Shown here: one piece after another, positions 41,395 through 50,369 of the stretch | How positions within the stretch are numbered: position 1 is the first letter of the stretch | Layout of the letters: every line of letters starts with the position of its first letter | Source of the DNA: Desulfosporosinus sp. | GTDB lineage: Bacteria; Bacillota; Desulfitobacteriia; Desulfitobacteriales; Desulfitobacteriaceae | DNA: 64,000 bases | Assembly: GCA_003513495.1 (NCBI GenBank) | Contig: DOPM01000058.1 | Location: 147,417 to 211,416 of the forward strand | Direction of reading: 5' to 3' | Translations under genes and position numbers: made by a program | Notes under the pieces: model-generated | Database searches by the model: none | Told to the model about the DNA's origin: nothing | The model's input: only the letters and a program-made list of their open reading frames with translations

Positions 41395-42369
41395 GTGAAA
41401 GGTAGAATATTTAGTGGAATGCGTCCAACAGGGGCGTTGCATATTGGACATCTAAGTGTAATTCAGAACTGGGTAAACTTACAGAATGATTATGAGAGTT
41501 TCTTTTCAATTGTTGATTTGCATGCCTTGACAACAGCATATGAAGATAAGTTGAACTTTCCTAGTTTAAGAAGAGAAATTGCTCTAGATTGGCTTAGTGT
41601 TGGAATTGACCCCCAGAAAAGTGCTATCTTTTTACAATCTGATATTAAAGAGCATTCGGAACTTCATTTGCTATTTTCTATGTTTACACCCTTGTCTTGG
41701 TTGGAACGTGTTCCAACCTATAAGGATCAAATTCAACAATTAAGTCTGCAGGGCAAAGACTTAGGGACCTATGGTTTTCTAGGATATCCCCTTTTACAAG
41801 CTGCTGATATTTTAGTATATAAAGCAAATGTAGTACCCGTTGGAGAAGATCAGCTTCCGCACATTGAGCTTTGCCGGGAAGTTGCCCGTCGTTTCAATCA
41901 CCTCTTCGGAACCGTCTTTCCCGAGCCCCAAGCACTTGTGGGTAAAGTACCTCTCTTGCCTGGAGTTGATGGACGAAAAATGAGTAAAAGCTATCATAAT
42001 GCTATCTCCCTTGCAGCTTCTGCTGAAGAGATTAAGACTCGCGTACAACAAATGGTTACAGATCCCGAGAGACTGCGGAAAGATGACCCGGGACATCCTG
42101 AAGTTTGCGTTGTGCATAAATTTCATAAAATCTACACCCCAGAAGTTGCTGAAGTAGAAGAAAAATGTCGCGCAGGAAAAATCGGTTGTGTCGCCTGTAA
42201 ACGTCACCTTGCAGAGAATCTAGAGAAACTGATCAGCCCCTTTAGGGAGCGACGTGCGTATTGGGAAGAACCAGGACGGGTAGAAAAAGTCCTAGAAGAA
42301 GGTGCCCAGCGTGCGCGGGTGACAACCTCGGAGACCATGAAAGAAGTACGCTGCGTCATGGGTTTGTAA
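41395..42369 (+). CDS. trpS: Tryptophanyl-tRNA synthetase
   Basis: Class I aminoacyl-tRNA synthetase charging tRNA-Trp. HIGH motif in MRPTGALHIGHLSVIQ and KMSKS in GVDGRKMSKSYHNA. GTG 41395 gives 324 residues with the usual short lead-in before the first strand. GTG 41362 is an in-frame alternative with GGAG at good spacing, adding 11 residues. No T-box leader was found in the 184 bp upstream. The next gene, scpA, starts immediately after the stop codon. Confidence 0.94.
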   Translation: MKGRIFSGMRPTGALHIGHLSVIQNWVNLQNDYESFFSIVDLHALTTAYEDKLNFPSLRREIALDWLSVGIDPQKSAIFLQSDIKEHSELHLLFSMFTPLSWLERVPTYKDQIQQLSLQGKDLGTYGFLGYPLLQAADILVYKANVVPVGEDQLPHIELCREVARRFNHLFGTVFPEPQALVGKVPLLPGVDGRKMSKSYHNAISLAASAEEIKTRVQQMVTDPERLRKDDPGHPEVCVVHKFHKIYTPEVAEVEEKCRAGKIGCVACKRHLAENLEKLISPFRERRAYWEEPGRVEKVLEEGAQRARVTTSETMKEVRCVMGL

Positions 42370-43140
42370 ATGGAGCATGAAAGCACCAGCCCTCAAGTTG
42401 AACTTCCTGCCTACCAGGGTCCTCTTGACTTGTTGTTAACCCTTATTCAACAAGAAAAGGTAGATATTTATGATATTCCTATTGCGCGAATAGCTGACCA
42501 GTTTGTGGACGTTGTACGTCAGATGGAATCTATGGACATGGAAGTCACTACAGAATTCCTCGTTCTTGCAGCCCAACTACTTTATATTAAGTCTAGAGAA
42601 CTTTTGCCAAAACCTCCTAAAAGCGAACAAGATCCCGCTGAGGAGGAGGATCTACGCCAAGAACTCGTTGAGCGGTTAGTTGCCTATCGAGCCTTCAAAC
42701 AAGTGGCAAAAGTATTAGAAGGATTAGAAACTTCTTCAGGACGATCCTATTATCGTGAAGTTAATGTCGAAGGGCTATTGGCCAATGTCAAACCGGAAGA
42801 TCCCCTTAAAGGGATTGAGTTTGATGATCTTTGGCAAGCATTTTGTAAAGTCATAGAACGCGCAGAGCGAGGAGACGAAATCCGCTATGTTGAGCCGGAC
42901 GAAATTGCTATCGATCTGATGCTTGCGGATGTGTTGCGTCGGGTTGTGCTTCATCCGAAAGGGATGCGTTTTAGTCAGCTTATGAGAAGTGGCTCGCGCA
43001 TGGAGATGATTGTCTCTTTTCTGGCCTTGCTTGAACTTTTGAAATCCGGAAAGGTGCGAGCTGAACAAACTACCTTATTAAGTGATATTATGCTGTTTCC
43101 AACTAAGAAGGCGTGGGAATTCACGGTAGAGGAGGAGTAG
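42370..43140 (+). CDS. scpA: Segregation and condensation protein A
   Basis: Kleisin subunit of the SMC-ScpAB condensin. Typical N-terminus (LPAYQGPLDLLLTLIQQEKV), DIPIARIADQF, and EFLVLAAQLLYIKSRELLP; a C-terminal winged helix ends near VTFLALLELL-type sequence (VSFLALLELLKSGKVRAEQ). 256 residues. It starts directly after the trpS TAA with a weak ribosome-binding site, suggesting coupling. Followed by scpB after 6 bp. Confidence 0.95.
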   Translation: MEHESTSPQVELPAYQGPLDLLLTLIQQEKVDIYDIPIARIADQFVDVVRQMESMDMEVTTEFLVLAAQLLYIKSRELLPKPPKSEQDPAEEEDLRQELVERLVAYRAFKQVAKVLEGLETSSGRSYYREVNVEGLLANVKPEDPLKGIEFDDLWQAFCKVIERAERGDEIRYVEPDEIAIDLMLADVLRRVVLHPKGMRFSQLMRSGSRMEMIVSFLALLELLKSGKVRAEQTTLLSDIMLFPTKKAWEFTVEEE

Positions 43141-43146
43141 ATAGAA

Positions 43147-43701
43147 TTGCTGTTTAGGGAACCGGAAACGGCCGCCTTAGAAGCGCTTTTATTTGTTGCC
43201 AAGGACCCGTTAACTCCAGAATTGCTTGTTGAACTACTGGAGTTGGACTTAGCGAAAATCGAAGAGCTTCTTTATGAGCTGCGCAATCGCTACGCCATAG
43301 ATTCCTGTGGATTAACCCTTCTAGAAATCAATGGCGGTTATAAATTAGGGACTAAGCCTGAAGTAGCTCGTTATATTGAGACTCTTTATAAGCAGCCTGC
43401 CCAAGCTCTTTCCAATGCTGCTCTCGAAGTATTGTCAATTATTGCTTATAAACAACCGGTGACCCGGGGAGAAGTGGACTTCATCAGAGGGGTGCAATCT
43501 GATCGTGCTTTAGCCACCTTAGTAGAAAAGGGTTTAGTGAAAGAGGTAGGTCGTAAGGAGGGGCCGGGTCGCCCAATTCTTTACGCCACAACGGAACAGT
43601 TTCTACTGCATTTTGGCTTAAGATCCCTAGATGATATGCCCAGCTTAGAAATGGCCTCCCTCAGTGAGGCTGAGGCGGCAAGCACAGAAGATTCAAATTA
43701 A
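43147..43701 (+). CDS. scpB: Segregation and condensation protein B
   Basis: Winged-helix partner of ScpA in condensin. Motifs ETAALEALLFVAKDPLTPE, LSNAALEVLSIIAYKQPVTR, EVDFIRGVQSDRALATL and GRPILYATTEQFLLHFGL. TTG 43147 is the start, 7-9 nt after GAGGAGGAG. 184 residues. A terminator begins at the stop codon. Confidence 0.95.
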   Translation: MLFREPETAALEALLFVAKDPLTPELLVELLELDLAKIEELLYELRNRYAIDSCGLTLLEINGGYKLGTKPEVARYIETLYKQPAQALSNAALEVLSIIAYKQPVTRGEVDFIRGVQSDRALATLVEKGLVKEVGRKEGPGRPILYATTEQFLLHFGLRSLDDMPSLEMASLSEAEAASTEDSN

Positions 43702-43738
43702 AGCAATCTCCATCAGAGGCTTGATGGAGATTGCTTTT
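43700..43738 (+). terminator. Intrinsic terminator of scpAB
   Basis: AAAGCAATCTCCATCA pairs with TGATGGAGATTGCTTT (16 bp, perfect), loop GAGGCT, ending in TTTT. The left arm overlaps the scpB stop codon. Confidence 0.85.
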
Positions 43739-43747
43739 ACTTTACAG

Positions 43748-43806
43748 AAACGAAGCCGAAGGCCCACGGTTTAAGTCGTGGGATGAAGGCGGCTCCTGTT
43801 TCGTTA
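43748..43806. repeat. Hairpin remnant resembling an IS200/IS605-type element end
   Basis: CCCACGGTTTAAGTCGTGGG is a 7-bp hairpin with one G-U pair, embedded in AACGAAGCC ... GGCGGCTCCTGTTTCGTT with outer ACGAA/TTCGT pairing. The style matches the subterminal hairpins at the 3' ends of IS200/IS605/TnpB elements. No transposase gene is present, so it would be a relic. Confidence 0.3.
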
Positions 43807-43812
43807 CTATGA

Positions 43813-44754
43813 TTATTCACCACCACTATTTAGTACCCTATAGGAAAGATACACGGCGAGCATAACTAACACAACACTCAGTAACGAATCATAGATCTCA
43901 GCCAATGGCTTAGCCTTTCCGATATTCATAATTTTTCGATACATTTCAGGTGACTCTTTTTCAAGGGCTCCCAGTTTATCTTGCAGATTATCAAAGGTCT
44001 TTGTCATTTCTTGATACTTATCGCATAAGAGTTTGTTTTTCTTTTGTATAAGTCGATCCGTTGAAGGTCTTCTTGTCACTGGTTGTGGTGTATGTGGAAT
44101 ATCAAACCTAAAGCTTACCGTATTACAATAGATTATTAGGTCCTCATCAGCATAACCGGCATTTTTTAGACCCACCACAAAGGCGTCGCGCATGAGTACA
44201 TCTTTTAAGGTAATATTAATGTTCATGACAAGCTCTGAAGGCTCTGAAAACTCACCCAACTTAAAACCTGTAAGCCACCAGTGTTTTCCTTGTCTTGTAA
44301 AGAGTGTCTTACCATTCTTCGTTAAAGTATAGGACATTTGCAAAAGATCCGTATCACTTGCACAACTGTAAAAGGTACCAATAAAAACACCGGGTATCTT
44401 AAGATCTAATGCACCAATATAGACCCCTATTTCGGCACCAGTTACTAAGTCATACTGTCCTTTCCATAAGCCAATCATCCATTTTTTGTCGTTGTATTCA
44501 AAGTAAATTGGTTCACAATCTATGATCATCCCCATAGGAGCTGCCGCCTCATCATACAAACGACAGTAACCAACCTTTCTCTGCCAGGGATCCAACGTAG
44601 AATAGAAAATATCTTGTAGAGAATCATATGAATAGCCAGCTATTTCTATTAGTTTTTCCAGTTCCTCACTATCCATATCCTGAGATAAGAATCCTAAGTC
44701 GTCATCCTTTTTTATGATGTTCATTTCGTCTTGAGATCCTGTCTGAACGGACAT
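43813..44754 (-). CDS. DUF4474-domain protein with C-terminal membrane anchor
   Basis: 313 residues. The central part fits the DUF4474 pattern (IFYSTLDPWQRKVGYCRLYD, GMIIDCEPIYFEYNDKKWMI, GLWKGQYDLVTGAEIGVYIG), a Clostridia family of unknown function. A coiled-coil-like stretch (about 235-280) precedes one C-terminal hydrophobic segment (SLLSVVLVMLAVYLSYRVL), so the domain is probably cytosolic and tail-anchored. ATG 44754 has GGGGGG 6 nt upstream. It is one of three genes interrupting the scpB-spmA neighbourhood. Confidence 0.8.
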   Translation of the reverse strand: MSVQTGSQDEMNIIKKDDDLGFLSQDMDSEELEKLIEIAGYSYDSLQDIFYSTLDPWQRKVGYCRLYDEAAAPMGMIIDCEPIYFEYNDKKWMIGLWKGQYDLVTGAEIGVYIGALDLKIPGVFIGTFYSCASDTDLLQMSYTLTKNGKTLFTRQGKHWWLTGFKLGEFSEPSELVMNINITLKDVLMRDAFVVGLKNAGYADEDLIIYCNTVSFRFDIPHTPQPVTRRPSTDRLIQKKNKLLCDKYQEMTKTFDNLQDKLGALEKESPEMYRKIMNIGKAKPLAEIYDSLLSVVLVMLAVYLSYRVLNSGGE

Positions 44755-44952
44755 ACATATCCCCCCCTATTACATATTATTGGGGCTATGCATTGTACGG
44801 TGCATAAATTGTCAAATTTGGTTTGTAGTAGTTTTAGCTTATGACACTGTGAAGGATTTGCAAAACCAACGTAGAATAGTTTAAATTAATATATGGCCAT
44901 CCAAACGACTGTCCCTGGTCTTAATAAGACATTGATCTGGAGAGGATAAACT

Positions 44953-45549
44953 ATGCTGACCTTCCCCTATGGACAAAAGGAAATGGATTACCTGAAAGTT
45001 AAAGATAAGAAACTAGGCGCAGCTATCGATAGGATAGGGGTGATAAAACGTGAAATTACACCTGACCCCTTTATGGCGCTTATATCAAGCGTAGTGAGTC
45101 AGCAAATTTCGAAAAAGGCTGCGGAAACTGTCTGGAACAGATTAGTTACCTTGCTGGGACAGATTACACCGGAAAGCATCGCTGAAAAAGATCTGTCTGT
45201 AATTCAAAGCTGCGGTATGTCGGAGAGAAAAGCGGGATACATCAAGGGGATTGCTGGCTCTGCTATAACGGGCAGGGTAGATTTTAAAGGACTTCACAAC
45301 TTACCGGATCAGGAGATTATTGAAACCCTTTCCTCCCTGCATGGTGTGGGAGTTTGGACCGCAGAAATGTTACTTATCTTTTCATTGACTCGTCCTAACG
45401 TTGTAAGTTACAAGGATTTAGCTATCTGTAGAGGTATGATGAACCTATACGGACTCAAAGAACTTCCCAAGGAAAAATTCGAGAGATATCGAAAACGATA
45501 TTCTCCTTATGGCTCAGTCGCGTCATTATATTTATGGGAACTATCCTAA
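44953..45549 (+). CDS. DNA-3-methyladenine glycosylase II-like (AlkA, HhH-GPD)
   Basis: Base-excision repair glycosylase removing alkylated bases. Helix-hairpin-helix GPD pattern: FMALISSVVSQQISKKAAET, LSSLHGVGVWTAEMLLIFSL, and catalytic Asp in VVSYKDLAICRGM. 198 residues, the short single-domain form. ATG 44953 has GGAGAGG upstream. A lone gene between the DUF4474 gene and the nucleotidase. Confidence 0.85.
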   Translation: MLTFPYGQKEMDYLKVKDKKLGAAIDRIGVIKREITPDPFMALISSVVSQQISKKAAETVWNRLVTLLGQITPESIAEKDLSVIQSCGMSERKAGYIKGIAGSAITGRVDFKGLHNLPDQEIIETLSSLHGVGVWTAEMLLIFSLTRPNVVSYKDLAICRGMMNLYGLKELPKEKFERYRKRYSPYGSVASLYLWELS

Positions 45550-45610
45550 TAATCATGTCAGGTACTGTATTATGAAGTTTTAGCACTACACCGGAATGAG
45601 GTCGTTTAGA

Positions 45611-47575
45611 ATGAAAACGAAACTTCGCTTTGTTTTTTTCGTCATAACTATTTCATTACTTCTAGGATCCACTCATAAATTGACAGCCGCAGATACCGCA
45701 GAAACCGGTAAAACCATGACCCTACTTTTCACACATGACCTGCATGATCATTTCAGGCCCTTTAGGATAAATCATAATGGGACAGTCAAAGAATTCGGAG
45801 GATATGCACGGTTACAGACGGCAATTAATCAAGAAAAGGAACTTGAACCTGAGTTGCTCTTGGTTGATGGCGGAGATTTTTCCATGGGTACTCTCTTCCA
45901 ATCGATCTACGCCAGCGATGCACCTCAGCTTAGAATAATGGGTCAGTTGGGATATGACGTAGTAACCCTGGGAAACCATGAATTTGACTTCAGAGCCAAC
46001 GGTTTAGCAGAGAGTCTAAAGACAGCAAAAAAGAGCGGGGATAAACTACCCCAAATAGTTATCTCGAATCTTTCCTATCCAAGTGATAAAGAGGGCAATT
46101 TATCTGAGTCTCTGAGCAACCTTAAGCAATCAGCCCTCGATTATGGTGTGAAAGACTATACAGTAATTGAACGAAACGGTGTAAAAGTTGGAGTTTTTGG
46201 TTTGTTGGGTAGGGATGCTGCCTCCAAAGCACCTATGTCGGAGGTTGAATTCACGGATACTATTGAAAATGCAAAACGGGTTGCCAATCAATTAAAAAAA
46301 GAAGAGCAGGTCGATCTTGTAGTATGTCTTTCCCATCTGGGTACATGGGCAGATAAATCGGATTCAGAAGATGAAATCCTAGCTGAGGAAGTACCGGAGA
46401 TCAATGTCATCATTAGTGCTCATACCCATTCGAAGTTAACTGAACCGATTTTGGTTGGTAAAACCATCATCGGTTCGACGGGAGAATATGGGGAGAATCT
46501 AGGAGTGCTTAAAATTTCCCAGGACTCCCAGTCGGCTTGGAAATTAGATCGCTATACTCTGAAGCAAATTGATAAGGGTTTTAATCTTGACCCGGATATT
46601 ACGAAGATGATAGATGATTTTCAAGATAAAGTTCAAGAAACGTACTTGGATAACTTTGGTATGAAGTTTAATGAGATTTTAGCCAATTCACCCTTTGATT
46701 TTGTAGCTACTTCGGAAATCGGGAGCAAACACGCTGAAGATACACTGGGTAACCTCATAAGTGATGCTTTCATTCATGCGGTAAAGCAAGCTGAAGGCGC
46801 TGACTATGATCCAATTGCAGTGGCAATTGTACCTTCAGGAACCCTACGGTCCTCTTTTCTGCAAGGAAATATCACGGTTGCCGATACCTTTGCGGTGAGC
46901 TCTTTAGGGGTAGGAAAGGATGGCATCTCAGGTTATCCTCTGATAGCTGTCTATTTGACTGGCAAGGAGCTTAAAACAGCTTGTGAAGTTGATGCATCGA
47001 TTGCCCCCATTATGGATGATGCTCAACTTTATATGTCAGGTTTGAATTTTTCGTTTAATCCTAATCGTTTAATTTTTAATAAAGTTACACAGGCAACCTT
47101 GCAAAAACCGGATGGCATGGTTCAAGAGATTGACGACCAAGAACTATACCGTGTTGTTGCTAGTTTATACACGGCCCAGATGCTTTCCGTTGTGGGGGAC
47201 AAATCCTTGGGACTGTTATCCATCGTACCCAAAACAAAGGATTGTAACCCGATAACTGATTTTGAAGCACAGATCATAACGGATAAGGTCAATGGACGAA
47301 ACAATGAAATCAAAGAGTGGTTGGCAACGGCTGAGTATCTTAAGTCCTTTGATAAAGTGGCCGGAGTAGCACAGATTCCACAGTATTATAAGGAGATACA
47401 GGGCAGGAAACTAGTCGAGCATAATAACAATGTCCTTGCTTTGCTAAGTAAGCCAAATAGTATTGCTCTGGTTGTCTATACCTTCGTTATTCTTGGGAGT
47501 ATAGGTATAGTGGTCATCATCAAGTACCTGATAAAGCGCTTGAAACACAAAAATAACATGCTGCGAAAGATATAA
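45611..47575 (+). CDS. Cell-surface 5'-nucleotidase/2',3'-cyclic phosphodiesterase family metallophosphatase
   Basis: Secreted metallophosphatase releasing phosphate from nucleotides. A signal peptide (residues 1-28) is followed by calcineurin-like motifs LLFTHDLHDHFRPFR (the usual DxH is spelled DLH), LLVDGGDFSMG, TLGNHEFDFRANG, CLSHLGTWA and IISAHTHSKLTEPILV. The C-terminal 5'-nucleotidase domain includes GNLISDAFIHA and VPSGTLRSSF. A C-terminal transmembrane helix (VVYTFVILGSIGIVVIIKYL) anchors it. ATG 45611 is preferred (GAGG 9 nt upstream) over ATG 45596. 654 residues. Confidence 0.88.
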   Translation: MKTKLRFVFFVITISLLLGSTHKLTAADTAETGKTMTLLFTHDLHDHFRPFRINHNGTVKEFGGYARLQTAINQEKELEPELLLVDGGDFSMGTLFQSIYASDAPQLRIMGQLGYDVVTLGNHEFDFRANGLAESLKTAKKSGDKLPQIVISNLSYPSDKEGNLSESLSNLKQSALDYGVKDYTVIERNGVKVGVFGLLGRDAASKAPMSEVEFTDTIENAKRVANQLKKEEQVDLVVCLSHLGTWADKSDSEDEILAEEVPEINVIISAHTHSKLTEPILVGKTIIGSTGEYGENLGVLKISQDSQSAWKLDRYTLKQIDKGFNLDPDITKMIDDFQDKVQETYLDNFGMKFNEILANSPFDFVATSEIGSKHAEDTLGNLISDAFIHAVKQAEGADYDPIAVAIVPSGTLRSSFLQGNITVADTFAVSSLGVGKDGISGYPLIAVYLTGKELKTACEVDASIAPIMDDAQLYMSGLNFSFNPNRLIFNKVTQATLQKPDGMVQEIDDQELYRVVASLYTAQMLSVVGDKSLGLLSIVPKTKDCNPITDFEAQIITDKVNGRNNEIKEWLATAEYLKSFDKVAGVAQIPQYYKEIQGRKLVEHNNNVLALLSKPNSIALVVYTFVILGSIGIVVIIKYLIKRLKHKNNMLRKI

Positions 47576-47600
47576 TCTAAAATCCTATCCATAAGCGATA

Positions 47601-47647
47601 AATGGGTTGTAACAAACAAATCTGATTGTTACAGCCCATTATCTTTT
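47601..47647 (+). terminator. Intrinsic terminator after the nucleotidase gene
   Basis: AATGGGTTGTAACAA pairs with TTGTTACAGCCCATT (one G-U), followed by ATCTTTT. Confidence 0.75.
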
Positions 47648-47672
47648 CGACCCTAATCAACCATGCCTAGGA

Positions 47673-47798
47673 TCAATTTCTTCGTTCTAAGGACATGCCG
47701 AGCATAATCATCCCAAATATAGCAAAGACATGTAAGATAAACCAGCCTGGCTCTAAAAAACTAAATGTACCGGGATCAACTTTTCTCATTTTCATCAT
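47673..47798 (-). CDS. 41-residue membrane protein, unknown
   Basis: Short gene: ATG 47798 with GGAGGG 8 nt upstream, ending TGA at 47673. The peptide starts MMKMRKVDPGTFSFLEPGWF and has one hydrophobic segment (ILHVFAIFGMIMLGM) before a basic end. The perfect ribosome-binding site, plausible topology and codon use support it. The FSFLEPGWF segment reminds me of small uncharacterised Clostridia proteins, but I cannot confirm a family. It lies alone between the nucleotidase and the DUF2953 gene. Confidence 0.6.
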   Translation of the reverse strand: MMKMRKVDPGTFSFLEPGWFILHVFAIFGMIMLGMSLERRN

Positions 47799-48010
47799 AA
47801 CTAAACCCTCCATCTTCCTAATTAATGATCAAGTTTAGTTTCTGTACCTTTCAGGTTAAAATACGGATTACAACCAGGAAATACTTGCGGAATTTTGTTT
47901 ATTAAGGAAATTCGTTGAAGAGCCTGATTGAATAATTCTGTATTAAATAGGACATCTTACTTATTTAGGGTCAGTCACTATGAGGATGTATGGAGTACGG
48001 AGGGGTTTGG

Positions 48011-48655
48011 GTGCGGGTTTTAGCGTTTTTCCTCGCTATGGTTCTACTAATACTAATCAGCTTTGTATTTAAAATTCAAGTTGACTTTCGATATCGTCGA
48101 ATCCAAGAGGAAGACCATATTGATATTAGTTTTCGTGGGTTTAACGGACTATGGCAAGCAAACTATCAAATTCCTACCCTGCAATTAGAGTGGGAAAAGG
48201 GTCCCCAGCTTGAATTCGAGCAAGTTGCAGAATCAAAAGGCGGAGTACGTAAAACAACAACCAAAGCGCGAGTTCGCTATTTACGATTGGAATGGTTAAG
48301 TCGACTTTGGCTTAATATACCTTACCTATTGAAACACTTCAATCGTGTTAAAAGGAAATTTTACAGAGGGATTCATTGTAAGAAGATCCATTGGAAAGTT
48401 GAAATAGGCTATAAAGATGCATGTCATACAGCCATCGCAGCGGGTTCTTTTTGGGCCATGTTTGGCTATGCCCTTGCGTATCTTTATAAACAGGTAACAA
48501 TGGAGGTAAAATCCCCGGTTATTGAGGTTATACCTCAGTTTAAAAAAGAGGGTTTCTTTTGTGATGTGCAATGCATATTCCATCTAAGAATAGGTCATAT
48601 TATTCTCGTAGGATTGACACTATTACGAACGTTTAAGCGGGGTAGAAGGGGGTAG
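48011..48655 (+). CDS. DUF2953 membrane protein (YtfI-like)
   Basis: 214 residues with an N-terminal transmembrane segment (VLAFFLAMVLLILISFVFKI), a basic middle (KRKFYRGIHCKKIHWKVEIG) and hydrophobic stretches near 145-160 and the C-terminus. The start is set at GTG 48011 because GGAGGGG lies 5 nt upstream; ATG 47990 (seven residues longer) has a weaker GAGG. It lies 5 bp before ytfJ, as ytfI does in Bacillus, where the pair is sporulation-linked. Confidence 0.8.
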   Translation: MRVLAFFLAMVLLILISFVFKIQVDFRYRRIQEEDHIDISFRGFNGLWQANYQIPTLQLEWEKGPQLEFEQVAESKGGVRKTTTKARVRYLRLEWLSRLWLNIPYLLKHFNRVKRKFYRGIHCKKIHWKVEIGYKDACHTAIAAGSFWAMFGYALAYLYKQVTMEVKSPVIEVIPQFKKEGFFCDVQCIFHLRIGHIILVGLTLLRTFKRGRRG

Positions 48656-48660
48656 ACAAT

Positions 48661-49104
48661 GTGGGGAATCATCCTATTGAATCCTTAATGAAAACAGCCA
48701 TGGAAAGCATCCAACAAATTGTCGATGTAAATACTATTGTGGGGGATCCTGTCGAAACCCACGATGGCTCTGTAATTATTCCAATCTCTAAGGTTTCTTG
48801 TGGTTTTGCAGCCGGCGGTAGTGAATTTGCTCCACCGGAGGACAAGGAGATTGGGAATTCCGGAGGCGGTACGCCGGGTCAAGGACCATCTCTTCCTTTC
48901 GGCGGTGGTGCTGGAGCGGGAGTTTCAGTCCAACCGGTCGCCTTTTTAGTTGTTGGTAACGGGTCTATACGACTTCTTCCAGTCGATAGTAATGTGGTCG
49001 TTGATAGGCTCATTGACACTGTTCCAGATCTTCTGGAAAGAATCACGGGAATGTTTCAGAAGAAAAAAAGAGCGTCTGACGAAATAATTATTGCCCACGA
49101 ATAA
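48661..49104 (+). CDS. ytfJ: Sporulation protein YtfJ/GerW
   Basis: Forespore-expressed small protein needed for some germination in Bacillus. Recognised by PIESLMKTAMESIQQIVDVN, VGDPVETHDGSVIIPISKVS, GFAAGGSEF, the glycine-rich centre GGGTPGQGPSLPFGGGAGAG and VSVQPVAFLVVGNG. GTG 48661 has AAGGGGG upstream. 147 residues. Followed by a terminator and spmA. Confidence 0.93.
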   Translation: MGNHPIESLMKTAMESIQQIVDVNTIVGDPVETHDGSVIIPISKVSCGFAAGGSEFAPPEDKEIGNSGGGTPGQGPSLPFGGGAGAGVSVQPVAFLVVGNGSIRLLPVDSNVVVDRLIDTVPDLLERITGMFQKKKRASDEIIIAHE

Positions 49105-49136
49105 CGGATCGTGATTAAAGAATATAGACCAAGCAG

Positions 49137-49165
49137 AAAGAACGGGAAAGATCTCGTTCTTTTTT
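49137..49165 (+). terminator. Intrinsic terminator between ytfJ and spmA
   Basis: AAAGAACG pairs with CGTTCTTT, the T-run TTTTT following (8 bp, 10-nt loop). Confidence 0.7.
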
Positions 49166-49202
49166 GTTTGTCCTTTTCATACATTTAGGCAGGGGGTGGG
49201 AA

Positions 49203-49784
49203 ATGGTTAATCTCATCTGGCTTTTAATGTTAGCGATCGGAATAATCGTCTCTGCCTTAAACGGACACATAGAAATCGTGACAACATCAGCGATGAAAGC
49301 GGCAGAACTTGGAGTTCAGGTCGCCATTGAACTCATTGGAGTCATGAGTTTATGGTTAGGTATCATGCGCCTAGCAGAGGAAGCTGGTCTTGTTAGGGGG
49401 ATCGCTCGGATCTTTGGGCCCGCAATTCGTCGTTTATTTCCAACCCTTAGACAGGATAGTCCAGCCTTAGGAGCTATCATTATGAATCTAAGCGCTAATA
49501 TACTCGGTCTGGGTAATGCGGCAACTCCCTTTGGACTTAAGGCCATGCAAGAACTCCAAAAAGAAAACTCCACACCGGATGAAGCAAGCCCTGCAATGAT
49601 CACGTTTCTGGCACTTAATACCTCGTGTATAACCCTAATTCCGGCAACGATTATTGGGGTGCGCTTAAACGCCAATTCTGCTAATCCAACCGAGATTATC
49701 GGAACGACCATTGTGGCGACAGGATCTGCCATGTTCGTGGCAATTTTTGTTGATTACTTTATTCGTCGCAGGAGGAAAACATGA
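49203..49784 (+). CDS. spmA: Spore maturation protein A
   Basis: Nucleoside-recognition (Gate) domain membrane protein involved in spore-core dehydration. Segments: MVNLIWLLMLAIGIIVSALN, VAIELIGVMSLWLGIMRLAE, and the conserved LGAIIMNLSANILGLGNAAT. ATG 49203 follows AGGGGGTGGG and gives 193 residues; the longer frame from 49164 starts in the terminator. Overlaps spmB by 4 bp. Confidence 0.94.
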   Translation: MVNLIWLLMLAIGIIVSALNGHIEIVTTSAMKAAELGVQVAIELIGVMSLWLGIMRLAEEAGLVRGIARIFGPAIRRLFPTLRQDSPALGAIIMNLSANILGLGNAATPFGLKAMQELQKENSTPDEASPAMITFLALNTSCITLIPATIIGVRLNANSANPTEIIGTTIVATGSAMFVAIFVDYFIRRRRKT

Positions 49785-50320
49785 ACGTAATTGCCGAGAT
49801 TTCTCGTTGGGCAATTCCCTTAATTTTATTGCTAGTCCCGGTAGTAGCATATTTTCGCAAAGTTCCTGTTTATGAATCCTTTGTAGCTGGTGCAGAGGAA
49901 GGTTTCAAAACAGGTGTACGAATTCTCCCTTTCTTAATTGGGATGCTGGTTTCCATTCGAGTGTTCGTGGATTCCGGGGCCCTGAATATTGTTTCCTATT
50001 GGTTGCAGCCAATCTTTTCGTTCTTTGGCTTTGAAGAAAATTTTGCGGCAATTATTCCCTTAGCAATCATGCGGCCATTGAGTGGCTCCGGTGCCTTAGG
50101 AGTAGCTACCCAGCTTATTAACGAATACGGGCCTGATTCCTTCATAGGACGTTTAGCGTCCACTTTACAAGGGAGTACTGATACGACATTCTTTGTGTTA
50201 ACAGTTTATTTTGGTTCTGTTGGCATTAGGAAGTATCGCTACGCACTTAAAATCGGGTTACTGGCAGATATCATAGGCTTGATAGTTTCAATTTGGATTG
50301 TCACTAAAGTGTTTTATTGA
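49781..50320 (+). CDS. spmB: Spore maturation protein B
   Basis: Partner of SpmA with the same Gate-type fold. Motifs: FVAGAEEGFKTGVRILPFLI, AIMRPLSGSGALGVATQLIN and the C-terminal STDTTFFVLTVYFGSVGIRK. 179 residues. Translationally coupled to spmA (ATGA). In Bacillus spmAB lie between dacB and rluB; here two glycosyltransferase genes separate them from rluB, and no dacB is seen. Confidence 0.94.
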   Translation: MNVIAEISRWAIPLILLLVPVVAYFRKVPVYESFVAGAEEGFKTGVRILPFLIGMLVSIRVFVDSGALNIVSYWLQPIFSFFGFEENFAAIIPLAIMRPLSGSGALGVATQLINEYGPDSFIGRLASTLQGSTDTTFFVLTVYFGSVGIRKYRYALKIGLLADIIGLIVSIWIVTKVFY

Positions 50321-50369
50321 ACCTTACTTTGTGCATACTAACAGTGAACCGAAAGGGGGCATTGTTAGT

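Noticed and set aside
49316..49732. 138-codon minus-strand ORF inside spmA
   Set aside because: Shadow; the plus-strand spmA frame has all conserved segments and is coupled to spmB.
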